A stretch of 64,000 nt of DNA. Source: Todiramphus chloris collaris. Taxonomy: Eukaryota; Chordata; Aves; Coraciiformes; Alcedinidae. Below, piece after piece: positions 45,634 to 55,051 of this stretch. Location of the stretch: positions 2,998,202-3,062,201 of the forward strand of contig JANVCC010009742.1 in NCBI GenBank assembly GCA_025345505.1. Direction: 5' to 3'. Positions within the stretch are counted from its first letter, which is position 1. Each line of letters opens with the position of its first letter. A program made the translations under genes and the position numbers. The notes beneath the pieces were generated by a model, which saw nothing but the letters and a program-made list of their open reading frames with translations, was not told the origin of the DNA and made no database searches.

Positions 45634-46689
45634 ATGGAAATCGATTTCGGCGGCGAAGGCGAAATAGTATTCGAAACCAGCGGCAAGGCCGGACTGGTTC
45701 GTTTGACACGCCCGAAAGCCCTCAATGCGCTGACCCCGATCATGGTCCGGGCGATGCATCGCGCCCTGCAGGCCTGGGCCGTCGATCCCGATATCGCCTG
45801 CGTTATCGTTGAGGGGGAAGGCCGCGCCTTTTGTGCGGGCGGCGATATTCTTGCCGTCTACCATGCGGGGCAGGCGGGCAAGCCGCTCTACGACTTCTTT
45901 TACGACGAGTACCGGCTCAACGCCTTCATCCGCCATTTTCCAAAACCTTATGTTTCCCTGATCGACGGCATCGTCATGGGCGGCGGTGTCGGCATTTCCG
46001 TGCATGGCTCGCACCGGATCGTCACGGAAAATGTCATGTTCGCCATGCCGGAAGTCGGGATCGGCTTCTTTCCCGACGTGGGCGGCAGCGCCTTCCTGCC
46101 GCACTTGCCCGAACATTTCGGCACCTATCTTGCCCTGACAGGCAACCGTATCCGCCAGGGCGATTGCCTGCAGAGCGGCATTGCCACCCATGCGATCCGG
46201 GCGCAGGACAAGGAGGCGATCCGCCATAGCCTGATCAAAACAGGCGACCCGGCGGAAGCCTTGCACGGCAAAACGATCAATCCGGACTATGAAACCAGTG
46301 AAAAAATACGCGATATGATCGGCGTGCTCTTCGATTCGCAAACGCTTGGCGGTTGTCTCATCCGCCTGGCTGCCGCCGGCGTGAACGGAAACGAGGATGC
46401 GCAGCGCGTTCTGGATATTGTCAGGACACGTTCTCCCACCAGCCTGCACGTGACGTTCAGGCAGATCGAAGAAGGACGTGATCTCGACATGGATCAATGC
46501 ATGCAGATGGAATACCGGATCCTGTCCCGAATGCTGGAAAACCATGATTTCTATGAAGGTGTCCGGGCGCTGCTGGTCGATAAGGACAATGCGCCGCTCT
46601 GGCAGCCGGCAACGGTTGAAGACGTGACGCCTGAGATGGTGGACGCTTATTTCGCGCCATTGGGCGAGCGGGAACTGCAGCTTACATGA
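45634..46689 (+). CDS. 3-hydroxyisobutyryl-CoA hydrolase (enoyl-CoA hydratase fold)
   Basis: The 351-residue crotonase-fold protein has the oxyanion-hole GEGRAFCAGGDILAVY, the GGGVGISVHGSHRI loop, and EVGIGFFPDVGGSAFLPHL with the catalytic Glu/Asp typical of HIBCH. It frees 3-hydroxyisobutyrate in valine catabolism. It is longer than enoyl-CoA hydratases (about 260), as expected of HIBCH. ATG follows GAGGAGGGGTGC. It overlaps the next gene by four bases. Confidence 0.88.
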   Translation: MEIDFGGEGEIVFETSGKAGLVRLTRPKALNALTPIMVRAMHRALQAWAVDPDIACVIVEGEGRAFCAGGDILAVYHAGQAGKPLYDFFYDEYRLNAFIRHFPKPYVSLIDGIVMGGGVGISVHGSHRIVTENVMFAMPEVGIGFFPDVGGSAFLPHLPEHFGTYLALTGNRIRQGDCLQSGIATHAIRAQDKEAIRHSLIKTGDPAEALHGKTINPDYETSEKIRDMIGVLFDSQTLGGCLIRLAAAGVNGNEDAQRVLDIVRTRSPTSLHVTFRQIEEGRDLDMDQCMQMEYRILSRMLENHDFYEGVRALLVDKDNAPLWQPATVEDVTPEMVDAYFAPLGERELQLT

Positions 46690-47114
46690 TCGAGAAGCCC
46701 ACCCATCTGCCCTTCGATTCGACGCTGGCCCAGACCGGATTCATCTGGCTGCTGCGTTTGGTGTCGCTGTATTGCCTCGCGGCCGGTGTCGGTTACTGGG
46801 TGCAGATCATGGGCTACTACGACGGGCTGCTCTGGCGCTTCGACCTGATGCCCTGGCAATGGAAGGTGGCGTCGGTGTCGCTGGCCATGCTGTTTCCCGT
46901 GGCGGCGACTGGGCTTTGGATGATGGTTTCGTGGGGTCCCGTCATCTGGTTCGTGGCCGCCGCGGGTGAGACGCTGATGTTCACGGTGTTCTGGGAATAC
47001 TTTTATTTCCGGCCGGCAATTGCCGTTATCCATGGCTGCGTCGCCTTGCTCTATATCGCCTTCCGTATCGTGCTTTTGCTGCAGAAGCGCCAGCAGGCCA
47101 TGCCGCAGCGGTAA
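46686..47114 (+). CDS. DUF6163-like four-helix membrane protein
   Basis: The 142-residue protein has four hydrophobic helices separated by short loops (GFIWLLRLVSLYCLAAGVGY; the WRFDLMPWQWKVASVSLAML region). The ATGA overlap with the hydrolase gene means co-transcription, and it directly precedes ldtR as in other Rhizobiales. The function is unknown; a cell-envelope role fits the neighbours. Confidence 0.75.
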   Translation: MIEKPTHLPFDSTLAQTGFIWLLRLVSLYCLAAGVGYWVQIMGYYDGLLWRFDLMPWQWKVASVSLAMLFPVAATGLWMMVSWGPVIWFVAAAGETLMFTVFWEYFYFRPAIAVIHGCVALLYIAFRIVLLLQKRQQAMPQR

Positions 47115-47173
47115 GTCTTCATTAAGCCTGAAATTGCATGCCTCGTGGTAAGGTACTGTTAAGTCTGAGTTTT

Positions 47174-47199
47174 AATTCGAATTTTATGCGTATTCGATA
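47174..47199 (+). promoter_or_regulatory. candidate LdtR operator
   Basis: A perfect ten-base palindrome AATTCGAATT (47174-47183) is followed one turn later by TATTCGATA (47191-47199), sharing TTCGA. The site lies 53-78 bases upstream of the ldtR start, where an autoregulatory MarR-family operator would be expected. Binding is inferred. Confidence 0.45.
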
Positions 47200-47251
47200 G
47201 TGTGCCTCAACGGTGAGAAAAATACACCGAAACAACAGTGAGGCAGGTATT

Positions 47252-47767
47252 ATGAACAACATACAGAGAAAGTCTGGCACGAGCCCGCATGCGACCGTCA
47301 ATGATACAGCATTGCGGACTCTTTATCTTGAAGCACTTCAGTTGGTCGAACGTCTGCATCGTCGTTTACTTGACGTTGTCAAAGATGAATTCGACCGCAA
47401 CGGCCGCAGCGACATCAACGCCATCCAGGCATTGCTGCTTTTCAACATCGGCAATGCTGAACTGACCGCCGGTGAACTGCGCAGCCGCGGTTACTATCTC
47501 GGTTCGAACGTGTCCTACAATCTGAAGAAACTGGTCGAGCTCGGCTTCATCTCCCACGAGCGTTCCCGCACCGACCGCCGTTCGGTTCGCGTCAGCCTGA
47601 CGGAGAAGGGCAATGAAGTGGCCGAACTGGTTGCAGGCCTTTACGAGCGTCACGTGGCTTCGATCGAGCATGTCGGCGGCATCAAGGCGGAAGAATTCCA
47701 GTCGATGAACAAGGCGTTGCAGCGTCTCGACCGCTTCTGGAACGATACCATCGCCTACCGCATGTAA
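47252..47767 (+). CDS. ldtR: MarR-family regulator LdtR
   Basis: The 171-residue winged-helix protein has a recognition region in AELTAGELRSRGYYLGSNVSYNLKKLVELGF and the wing HERSRTDRRSVRVSL. LdtR of Liberibacter and Sinorhizobium controls the L,D-transpeptidase gene and osmotic tolerance, and here the transpeptidase is the next gene. ATG at 47252 follows GAGGCAGGTATT; an upstream codon at 47213 lacks a ribosome site. Confidence 0.88.
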   Translation: MNNIQRKSGTSPHATVNDTALRTLYLEALQLVERLHRRLLDVVKDEFDRNGRSDINAIQALLLFNIGNAELTAGELRSRGYYLGSNVSYNLKKLVELGFISHERSRTDRRSVRVSLTEKGNEVAELVAGLYERHVASIEHVGGIKAEEFQSMNKALQRLDRFWNDTIAYRM

Positions 47768-47787
47768 TCCTCGAGACTACTGTCAAA

Positions 47788-47826
47788 CAAAAGCCCGGCT
47801 TCGCGTGACTGCGAAGGCGGGCTTTG
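47788..47826 (+). terminator. terminator after ldtR
   Basis: AAAGCCCGGCTTCGC and GCGAAGGCGGGCTTT pair with one mismatch around GTGACT. The T-tract is short (TTTGCTG). It separates ldtR from the transpeptidase gene, which must have its own promoter in 47830-48090. Confidence 0.7.
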
Positions 47827-48093
47827 CTGTGCAGGGCTGTGCCAACGGGCCAAAAGTCATCAATCCGCCATAATGGCGTGGAAAGGCGTTTTGAGTTATT
47901 CCATAATTCAGTGAAGCTTAAATAGCGGCCTCCGCACGGGCTGATCGGCGCTCGAACCATCACGATAACGCGATCAGTGCAAAAGTTGCTGTTTATTAAG
48001 GGTGTTCCTGATAATTTTGGAAACCATAATCCGTGTTCTGCGTTATGAGGCGACGGGTTGGTTACAGAACTTCCAATTGGGTTGGGCAATACT

Positions 48094-49371
48094 ATGAAGA
48101 AACTAGGATCATCAGCGCTTGATCGCCGCACATTCCTCACGGGCGTGGCAACAGCTGGTTTGGCTGCCATTGCATCGTCCGCCTGGGCAGAAGATGCCGC
48201 AATCAACGACATCCTTGCTTCTCCACGCCGCGGCAACTGGGACGACCAGTTCGACGCACGCTCCAGCGCCCATGCCAAGGTGGCCAGCTTTCAGCCGATT
48301 GCCAGCCCCGAGACAGTGTCCTTCATTCAGGCGGCCATCAACAGCTACAACCAGATCGTTGCCGGTGGCGGCTGGCCGAACGTGCCGGTTACCACCAAAC
48401 TGCAACTCGGCGTTGTCGATCCTTCCGTTTCCATCCTGCGCAAGCGCCTGATGGTATCGGGCGATCTGTCCGCGAGCGCCGGCATTTCCAATTCGTTCGA
48501 CACTTACGTCGATGCGGCGGTGAAGCGTTTCCAGACCCGTCACGGCCTTCCCGCTGATGGTGTCATGGGCCAGTTCACCATTGCTGCCATGAACATTCCG
48601 GCCAATATCCGGCTCGGCCAGCTGCAGACCAATCTGGAGCGCGTGCGCACGCTCGCCGCTGCCAACCAGGGCGCCCGCTATGTCATGGTCAATATTCCGG
48701 CCGCGCAGATCGAGGCCGTCGAGGGTGGCCGCGTCGTGCAGCGCCATACGGCCATTGTCGGCAAGATCGACCGCCAGACGCCGATTCTCGACTCCAAGAT
48801 CTCCGAAGTCATTCTCAACCCTTACTGGACGGCACCGAAGTCGATCATCCAGAAGGATATTATCCCGCTGATGCGCAAGGACCCGACATACCTCACGCGC
48901 AACAAGATCCGCCTGTTCAACGAACAGCGCCAGGAAGTGCCGCCGGAAAGCGTCGACTGGAACACCGACGATGCGGTCAAGCTGATGTTCCGTCAGGACC
49001 CGGGCAAGATCAACGCCATGTCCTCGACCAAGATCAACTTCCCCAATCCCTACGCGGTTTACATGCATGACACGCCGCAGCAGGGCAATTTCAACAAGCT
49101 GATGCGCTTCGATTCTTCCGGCTGCGTGCGCGTGCAGAATGTGCGCGACCTGAATGTCTGGCTGCTGCGCAACACACCGGGCTGGGACCGCCAGACCATG
49201 GATGCGACGATCAAATCCGGCGTCAACACGCCGATTGCCGTTGCCGATCCGGTTCCCCTGCATTTCGTCTATGTCAGCGCCTGGTCGACCGGCGACGGTG
49301 TCGTCCAGCTGCGCGACGATATTTACGAGCGCGATGGCCAGCAGGCCCTGTCGATCGGCACCAATACCTGA
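48094..49371 (+). CDS. ldtP: L,D-transpeptidase (YkuD) with peptidoglycan-binding domain
   Basis: The 425-residue protein has a Tat-like signal (DRRTFLTG at residues 10-17, cleavage after SSAWA near 32). It has a PG_binding_1 domain (FQTRHGLPADGVMGQFTI, about residues 145-170) and a YkuD catalytic domain with YMHDTPQQ and DSSGCVRVQN, the nucleophile being Cys344. It makes 3-3 peptidoglycan crosslinks or attaches proteins to peptidoglycan in the periplasm. It is a probable LdtR target. ATG at 48094 starts MKKLGSSALD. Confidence 0.9.
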   Translation: MKKLGSSALDRRTFLTGVATAGLAAIASSAWAEDAAINDILASPRRGNWDDQFDARSSAHAKVASFQPIASPETVSFIQAAINSYNQIVAGGGWPNVPVTTKLQLGVVDPSVSILRKRLMVSGDLSASAGISNSFDTYVDAAVKRFQTRHGLPADGVMGQFTIAAMNIPANIRLGQLQTNLERVRTLAAANQGARYVMVNIPAAQIEAVEGGRVVQRHTAIVGKIDRQTPILDSKISEVILNPYWTAPKSIIQKDIIPLMRKDPTYLTRNKIRLFNEQRQEVPPESVDWNTDDAVKLMFRQDPGKINAMSSTKINFPNPYAVYMHDTPQQGNFNKLMRFDSSGCVRVQNVRDLNVWLLRNTPGWDRQTMDATIKSGVNTPIAVADPVPLHFVYVSAWSTGDGVVQLRDDIYERDGQQALSIGTNT

Positions 49372-49403
49372 TCGCTGCATCTGCTTGAATTTGCTGATAT
49401 TGC

Positions 49404-49430
49404 AAAGACCGCCTCCGGGCGGTCTTTTTG
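49404..49430 (+). terminator. Rho-independent terminator
   Basis: AAAGACCGCC, loop TCCG, GGCGGTC and TTTTT. It ends the L,D-transpeptidase gene. Confidence 0.9.
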
Positions 49431-49558
49431 CATTTGAATGGTGGATGGCGGTTTCGGGCTAGTGCTTTTCGCCCACCGGCCATTGGCCTTGATCGTTTAA
49501 GTATGATAATGCGCCGGAAATACCTACTCACTTACCGGCAAATGAGGGTCCAGGCACC

Positions 49559-50869
49559 ATGTCGAATGCAAGCGCTTCCGTTGCAGATACATTTTTCAAC
49601 GCATCACTCGAAGACATCGATCCGGAAATTTTTGGCTCCATCCGCAAGGAACTGGGCCGCCAGCGCCACGAGATCGAGCTGATCGCCTCGGAAAACATCG
49701 TTTCGCGTGCCGTGCTTGAGGCACAGGGCTCGATCATGACCAACAAATATGCCGAGGGCTATCCGGGCAAGCGCTATTATGGCGGCTGCCAGTTTGTCGA
49801 TATCGCAGAAGAACTGGCCATCGAACGCGCCAAAAAACTGTTCAACTGCGAATATGCCAATGTGCAGCCGAATTCCGGCAGCCAGATGAACCAGGCCGTA
49901 TTCCTGGCGCTGCTGCAGCCGGGTGACACCTTCATGGGCCTCGACCTCAATTCCGGCGGGCACCTGACCCACGGTTCGCCCGTCAACATGTCCGGCAAGT
50001 GGTTCAACGTCGTGTCCTACGGCGTGCGCCAGGACGACAACCTGCTCGACATGGCCGAAATCGAACGCCTGGCACATCAGCACAAGCCAAAGCTGATCAT
50101 TGCCGGCGGCACGGCCTATTCGCGCGTCTGGGATTTCGAGCGTTTCCGCCAGATCGCCGACGCGATCGGCGCCTATCTGATGGTCGACATGGCGCACATC
50201 GCCGGTCTCGTGGCTGCCGGTGTGCACCCGTCGCCGCTGCCGCATGCGCACGTCACCACCACCACGACGCACAAATCCCTGCGCGGCCCGCGCGGCGGCA
50301 TGATCCTGACCAACGACGCTGATATCGCCAAGAAGATCAATTCGGCTGTCTTCCCCGGTCTGCAGGGCGGACCGCTGATGCATGTCATCGCCGCCAAGGC
50401 CGTGGCTTTCGGTGAAGCGCTGAAGCCGGAATTCAAGACCTACGGCCAGAATGTCGTGAACAATGCCCGTACCCTGGCAGAATCGCTGAAGAAGAACGGC
50501 CTCAACATCGTTTCGGGCGGCACCGACAACCATCTGATGCTGGTGGACCTGCGTCCCAAGAACGCCACCGGCAAGCGTGCGGAAGCTGCGCTTGGCCGCG
50601 CCAACATCACCTGCAACAAGAACGGCATCCCGTTCGACCCCGAAAAGCCGTTCGTCACCTCGGGCGTGCGCCTGGGCACACCGGCCGGCACGACGCGCGG
50701 TTTCGGCGCGGCCGAATTCACCGAGATCGGCAATCTGATTTCGGAAGTGCTCGATGGCCTGAAGGTCGCCAATTCCGACGAGGGCAATGCAGCGGTGGAA
50801 AAGGCCGTGCAGACCAAGGTGGTCGAGCTGACCGGGCGTTTCCCGCTTTACCCCTACCTCGGACAGTAA
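49559..50869 (+). CDS. glyA: serine hydroxymethyltransferase
   Basis: The 436-residue PLP enzyme interconverts serine and glycine with tetrahydrofolate. The Schiff-base Lys lies in [18 protein letters not shown]. The N-terminal [19 protein letters not shown] and [15 protein letters not shown] blocks are intact. It is full length. First gene of the glyA-nrdR-rib-nusB block, but a terminator and repeats lie between it and nrdR, so it is its own transcript. Confidence 0.97.
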   Translation: MSNASASVADTFFNASLEDIDPEIFGSIRKELGRQRHEIELIASENIVSRAVLEAQGSIMTNKYAEGYPGKRYYGGCQFVDIAEELAIERAKKLFNCEYANVQPNSGSQMNQAVFLALLQPGDTFMGLDLNSGGHLTHGSPVNMSGKWFNVVSYGVRQDDNLLDMAEIERLAHQHKPKLIIAGGTAYSRVWDFERFRQIADAIGAYLMVDMAHIAGLVAAGVHPSPLPHAHVTTTTTHKSLRGPRGGMILTNDADIAKKINSAVFPGLQGGPLMHVIAAKAVAFGEALKPEFKTYGQNVVNNARTLAESLKKNGLNIVSGGTDNHLMLVDLRPKNATGKRAEAALGRANITCNKNGIPFDPEKPFVTSGVRLGTPAGTTRGFGAAEFTEIGNLISEVLDGLKVANSDEGNAAVEKAVQTKVVELTGRFPLYPYLGQ

Positions 50870-50887
50870 TTCCGGGAGAAATATTGG

Positions 50888-50919
50888 AAATGGCGGTGCT
50901 TGAGCGCCGCCATTTTTGT
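50888..50919 (+). terminator. Rho-independent terminator
   Basis: AAATGGCGGTGC and GCGCCGCCATTT form a 12-pair stem (one G-T) with loop TTGA and further T. It ends glyA. Confidence 0.85.
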
Positions 50920-50938
50920 TTGCGGGTGCGGGAGGAAG

Positions 50939-51060
50939 TGCGTGGTTCGACAAGCTCACCATGAGGGAGGCGAGTTGGCTTCAAGCTACTCGCAAAGGTT
51001 GTAGGGTATGGCTCTCTGCAATCCTCACTCTCCCTCATGGTGAGCTTGTCGAACCACGCA
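50939..51060. repeat. palindromic repeat element, copy 2
   Basis: Perfect 29-bp inverted arms (50939-50967, 51032-51060) are identical to copy 1. The 64-bp centre has the asymmetric core (GTTGTAGGG...CTGCAATCCTCA) next to the right arm, the same orientation as copy 1. It lies 20 bases after the glyA terminator. Confidence 0.9.
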
Positions 51061-51168
51061 ATGTGACTCTGCCATCCGCCAGCCACAAACAGTCACACCA
51101 ACCGTTTCTTTGACACATCGTTGCGGCCAGGGTGCTTTTATATCGTACCGAAAGCCACTATCTTCCCA

Positions 51169-51245
51169 TAGTGGAACGAATTTGACATCCGCACCCCGTT
51201 TGACATCACCCGCAACATGCGGATGTCAAATTCAAAGTTCCACTA
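51169..51245. repeat. palindromic MITE-like element A
   Basis: TAGTGGAAC and GTTCCACTA form the ends. Inside, GAATTTGACATCCGCA and its perfect complement enclose a 24-base centre; three extra A break the right side. Length is 77 bp. A partial CCACTAT...ATAGTGG hairpin abuts the left end. It is related in layout to element B, 15 bases on. It may be a non-autonomous transposon relic. Confidence 0.75.
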
Positions 51246-51260
51246 GTATCATAGACTTGC

Positions 51261-51335
51261 TAGTGGTCCTTTGATTCTGACATTTGCCTGAATGGCCTGT
51301 ATCAAAGGGACGCAAATGTCAGAATCGGACCACTA
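51261..51335. repeat. palindromic MITE-like element B
   Basis: TAGTGGTCC and GGACCACTA form the ends; GATTCTGACATTTGC and its perfect complement lie inside, with three T breaking the left side. Length is 75 bp. It shares with element A the terminal TAGTGG/CCACTA, the TGACAT half and the three-base asymmetry, on the opposite side. It ends 34 bases before the nrdR start. Confidence 0.75.
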
Positions 51336-51368
51336 CCGATTTCAGAATCATCTCCGGAAAGCCAAACG

Positions 51369-51851
51369 ATGCGTTGTCCCTACTGCCAGTCTGAGGATAC
51401 TCAGGTGAAAGATTCCCGCCCCGCCGAAGATGGGGCGGTGATCCGCAGACGGCGCATCTGTACCGTGTGCGGCGGGCGCTTCACCACCTTCGAGCGCGTG
51501 CAGTTGCGCGATCTCAGCGTGATCAAGAAGAGCGGCCGCAAGGTGGCTTTCGACCGCGACAAGCTGATGCGTTCGGTTGAAGTGGCGCTGCGCAAGCGGC
51601 AGGTCGATCCGGAACGGGTGGAGCGCGCGGTGTCGGGCATCGTCCGCCAGCTCGAAAGCTCCGGCGAACCGGAGGTCAGCTCCGACGAAATCGGCCGGCT
51701 GGTCATGGATGCGCTGAAAGGCATCGACGACATCGCCTACATCCGCTTTGCCTCGGTCTACCGCAATTTCCGCGAGGCCAAGGATTTCCACAATGTGATC
51801 GACGAAATCACCGCTGGCGATGTTGCGTCCGATCCGGTCGAGGATGAGTGA
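51369..51851 (+). CDS. nrdR: transcriptional repressor NrdR
   Basis: The 160-residue protein has an N-terminal zinc ribbon (Cys3, Cys6, Cys31, Cys34) and an ATP-cone ([20 protein letters not shown], about residues 49-139). It senses ATP/dATP and represses ribonucleotide reductase genes. It heads the rib-nusB cluster, as in most alphaproteobacteria. Its stop overlaps or adjoins the ribD start. Tandem palindromes lie in its promoter region. Confidence 0.96.
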   Translation: MRCPYCQSEDTQVKDSRPAEDGAVIRRRRICTVCGGRFTTFERVQLRDLSVIKKSGRKVAFDRDKLMRSVEVALRKRQVDPERVERAVSGIVRQLESSGEPEVSSDEIGRLVMDALKGIDDIAYIRFASVYRNFREAKDFHNVIDEITAGDVASDPVEDE

Positions 51852-51856
51852 ACCGC

Positions 51857-53031
51857 ATGAACCCATCGGAGCAGAGTGCGCTTGACCGGCGCTACATGGC
51901 TGCGGCCATTCGTCTGTCGCGCAGCCATCAGGGGCTGACGGGAACAAACCCGTCCGTCGCGACGCTCATTGTCGACAAGGATGGTGTCATTGCCGGGCGC
52001 GGCGTGACCGCCATCGGCGGGCGGCCGCATGCGGAAACACAAGCCCTGGCCGAGGCTGGCGACCGGGCGAGGGGCGCTACGGCCTATGTCACGCTGGAAC
52101 CCTGCGCCCATCACGGCAAGACGCCGCCCTGTGCCGATGCGCTTGTGACAGCTGGCGTCAGCCGCGTCGTTGCCGCCGCCAATGACCCGGATGACCGGGT
52201 GGCGGGCAGGGGCTATGCCATCCTGCGCAATGGCGGCATCGAGGTGGTGACCGGCGTTCTGGCAGCGGAAGCCGCCGATTATCTCGCCGGCTACCTGATT
52301 CGATCATCGAAAAAACGCCCGGAAGTGACTCTGAAACTTGCACTTTCCGCCGATGGCTATATCGGCAGGCACGGGACGGGCCAGATCACCATCACCGGGC
52401 CGGCCGCGCGGGCGCAGGTACACCTGATGCGGGCTGAATCCGACGCCATTCTCGTGGGGATCGGCACGGCGCTGGCCGATGACCCCATCTTGACCTGCCG
52501 CCTGCCGGGGCTGGAAAACCGTTCGCCGGTGCGCGTCGTGCTCGACAGCCGGCTGCGTCTGCCGCTGGACAGCAAGCTGNNNNNNNNNNNNNNNNNNNNN
52601 NNNNNNNNNNNNNNNNNNNNNNNNNNNNNNNNNNNNNNNNNNNNNNNNNNNNNNNNNNNNNNNNNNNNNNNNNNNNNNNCGCCAGCGCCCAGGCCGATCC
52701 GGCCAAGCGCCAGGCGCTGGTCGCGGCGGGCTGCCGAATTCTCGCGACCGAAACCGACTGCGGCGCAACCGCGCTGCCGGAACTGCTCGATGATCTGGCG
52801 GCGCAGGGCATCGCCACGCTGATGGTGGAGGGCGGTGCTGCCGTCGCGTCCGCGCTTCTGCAGGACGATCTCGTTGACCGCATTGCGCTTTTTGAAGGCC
52901 CGCTGGCAATCGGATCAGACGGCGGTCTTGCAGTACCGGAACTTTCTTCCCATATCGCTCGTGACTTCACACTGTCGCGGGATGACCGCTTCGGTGATGA
53001 TCGCTATCGCGAATACGTAAGACCCATCTGA
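51857..53031 (+). CDS. ribD: bifunctional riboflavin deaminase/reductase, interrupted by an assembly gap
   Basis: The N-terminal deaminase domain has the zinc ligands in RPHAETQAL and PCAHHGKTPPC. The C-terminal reductase starts at PEVTLKLALSADGYIG and ends with ATLMVEGGAAVASALLQDDL. A run of 100 N at 52580-52679 breaks the reductase, and the reading frame does not continue across it, so the gap length is wrong rather than the gene being a pseudogene. It performs two early riboflavin steps. The start may be GTG at 51848, overlapping nrdR. Confidence 0.92.
52580..52679. other. assembly gap of 100 N inside ribD
   Basis: The round length, and the frame shift between the two halves of an otherwise normal RibD, show that the N count is a placeholder. 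Confidence 0.9.
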
Positions 53032-53041
53032 GGAACCATGC

Positions 53042-53656
53042 ATGTTTACGGGAATTGTAACGGATATCGGCAAGATAGGTCAGGTCAAGCCGCTCAATGA
53101 AGGCGTGCTTCTGCGCGTGGAAACCAATTACGATCCGCAGACGATCGAGATCGGCGCCTCCATCTCCTGTTCAGGCGTGTGCCTGACCGTCGTGACGCTG
53201 CCGGAAAAGGGTTCGAATGCCCGCTGGTTCGAGGTGGAAGCCTGGGAAGAGGCTTTGCGCCTGACCAGCATCGCCAACTGGAAGAACGGCACGCGCATCA
53301 ATCTGGAACGCTCGCTCAAGCTGGGCGACGAGATGGGCGGGCACCTTGTCTCCGGCCATATCGATGCCATGGCCGAGATCGTCAAGCGCGAGGATGAGGG
53401 CGATGCCGTCCGCTTCACGCTGCGGGTGCCGGAAGAACTGGCGCGGTTCATCGCGCCGAAAGGCTCCGTGGCGCTCGACGGTACGTCGCTGACGGTCAAT
53501 GCCGTCAATGGCAATGAATTCGACGTCCTGTTGATCCGCCATTCGCTCGAAGTCACCACCTGGGGTGACCGCAAGGCCGGTGACAAGGTGAATATCGAGA
53601 TCGATCAGATGGCGAGATACGCTGCACGGCTTGCAGAATATCCGAAATCAGCCTAG
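53042..53656 (+). CDS. ribE: riboflavin synthase alpha subunit
   Basis: The 204-residue protein has two homologous lumazine-binding barrels. The first starts MFTGIVTDIGKIGQV with SCSGVCLTVV, and the second carries LVSGHIDAMAEI and GSVALDGTSLTVN. It dismutates two lumazines to riboflavin. ATG lies ten bases after the ribD stop, preceded by GAGGAACC. Confidence 0.96.
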   Translation: MFTGIVTDIGKIGQVKPLNEGVLLRVETNYDPQTIEIGASISCSGVCLTVVTLPEKGSNARWFEVEAWEEALRLTSIANWKNGTRINLERSLKLGDEMGGHLVSGHIDAMAEIVKREDEGDAVRFTLRVPEELARFIAPKGSVALDGTSLTVNAVNGNEFDVLLIRHSLEVTTWGDRKAGDKVNIEIDQMARYAARLAEYPKSA

Positions 53657-53712
53657 GACCACACGCAGAGGCGGAGCATCTTCGCCACCCCCATTGAGTT
53701 CTGGAGTTTTCC

Positions 53713-54174
53713 ATGTCCAAAAAAAAGGCGCATGCGCCCCATCTGTTGATCGTGGAAGCGCGATTCTACGACGACCTGTCGGATGCCCTGCTGAACGGCG
53801 CCAAGCTGGCGCTCGATGAAGGCAAGGCAACCTATGATGTCGTGACCGTTCCCGGCGCGCTTGAAGTGCCTGCCGCCATTTCCTTTGCCCTGGATGCAGC
53901 GGAAGACGGCGGAACGGAGTATGATGGCTTCGTGGCGCTTGGTACGGTCATTCGCGGCGAAACCTATCATTTCGATATCGTTGCCAATGAATCCTGCCGT
54001 GCTCTGATGGAGCTTGCCGTGGATGAAAGCATTGCCATCGGCAACGGCATTCTCACCGTCGAGAACGAAGAGCAGGCCTGGGCCCGTGCCCGCCGCGAGG
54101 ACAAGGACAAGGGTGGTTTTGCAGCGCGCGCTGCCTTGACCATGATTGCCCTCAAGGAAAAACTCGGAGCCTGA
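53713..54174 (+). CDS. ribH: 6,7-dimethyl-8-ribityllumazine synthase
   Basis: The 153-residue enzyme forms lumazine from the RibD product and dihydroxybutanone phosphate. The motifs [15 protein letters not shown] and [18 protein letters not shown] with the catalytic His are present. The N-terminus is short and basic ([10 protein letters not shown]). ATG follows GGAGTTTTCC. It is co-transcribed with ribE and nusB. Confidence 0.96.
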   Translation: MSKKKAHAPHLLIVEARFYDDLSDALLNGAKLALDEGKATYDVVTVPGALEVPAAISFALDAAEDGGTEYDGFVALGTVIRGETYHFDIVANESCRALMELAVDESIAIGNGILTVENEEQAWARARREDKDKGGFAARAALTMIALKEKLGA

Positions 54175-54178
54175 CCGG

Positions 54179-54685
54179 ATGCCTGCTTCCAAAGATGGGG
54201 AAAGTCCCGCTGTAAAGCCCGCCAACAAGCGCGGCGTTGCCCGCCTGGCGGCGGTGCAGGCACTGTACCAGATGGATGTTGCCGGAACCGGCGTGATCGA
54301 GGTTGTGGCGGAATATGAAGCGCACCGTCTCGGCAAGGAAGTCGACGGTACGCAGTATCTGGATGCCGATCCGCAATGGTTCCGCGCCATTGTCGCCGGT
54401 GTGGTTGCCGAGCAGACATCCCTCGACCCGATGATCCGCCAGGCCCTGACCGAAGACTGGCCGCTGTCGCGGCTCGATTCCACGCTGCGGGCGATCCTGC
54501 GCGCCGGTATCTGGGAACTGAAGAACCGTCCCGATGTGCCGACGGCGGTTATCGTTTCGGAATATATCGACATCGCCAAGGCCTTCTACACGGAAGACGA
54601 ACCCAAACTGGTCAATGCCGTGCTCGACCGTCTCGCCTTCGAATTGCGCGGTGAAAGCCGCGGCGCGAAGAACCCGCGCGGCTGA
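54179..54685 (+). CDS. nusB: transcription antitermination factor NusB
   Basis: The 168-residue all-helical protein has the [15 protein letters not shown] start and [15 protein letters not shown]...[11 protein letters not shown] core. With NusE it binds boxA RNA in rRNA antitermination. ATG at 54179, four bases after ribH, has GGAG in the ribH end; an upstream start inside ribH is less likely. Repeat copy 3 follows. Confidence 0.95.
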   Translation: MPASKDGESPAVKPANKRGVARLAAVQALYQMDVAGTGVIEVVAEYEAHRLGKEVDGTQYLDADPQWFRAIVAGVVAEQTSLDPMIRQALTEDWPLSRLDSTLRAILRAGIWELKNRPDVPTAVIVSEYIDIAKAFYTEDEPKLVNAVLDRLAFELRGESRGAKNPRG

Positions 54686-54721
54686 CGTCCATTCATTGAA
54701 AGTGGCGGACACACCCCTCTG

Positions 54722-54841
54722 TGCGTGGTTCGACAAGCTCACCATGAGGGGCGGCGCAGGCTGCAGGGAGCCATATCCTGCACCGCACCTATGGTTGTGT
54801 AGCCAACCACATCCTTCATGGTGAGCTTGTCGAACCACGCA
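54722..54841. repeat. palindromic repeat element, copy 3
   Basis: 29-bp inverted arms (54722-54750, 54813-54841) have one mismatch. The 62-bp centre has the asymmetric core near the left arm (GCTGCAGGGAGCCATAT...CTGCA), opposite to copies 1 and 2. It lies 36 bases after the nusB stop. Confidence 0.9.
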
Positions 54842-55051
54842 CCAGCCGGAACACAATGCGCCAAACCTGCTGAATCAGATCGGTTTATCCCAACCCTGAG
54901 CCGCCTCAGCGAAAGGCCTTGACCTTTTCGCATCCGCTTCGTTACTCCTAGTACATACGGTCGCGTTTCTGCCGGCCTGGCAGATTTTGCGTGCCGTACC
55001 GAACCTGACCTGGGGAGGGGTATTTTTCGGGTCAAAATCTGAGGGAGTGGC

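Noticed and set aside
45475-46545. N-terminal extension of hemB to 702 residues
   Set aside because: The extension is antisense to the 3-hydroxyisobutyryl-CoA hydrolase gene; HemB of normal length starts at 45474.
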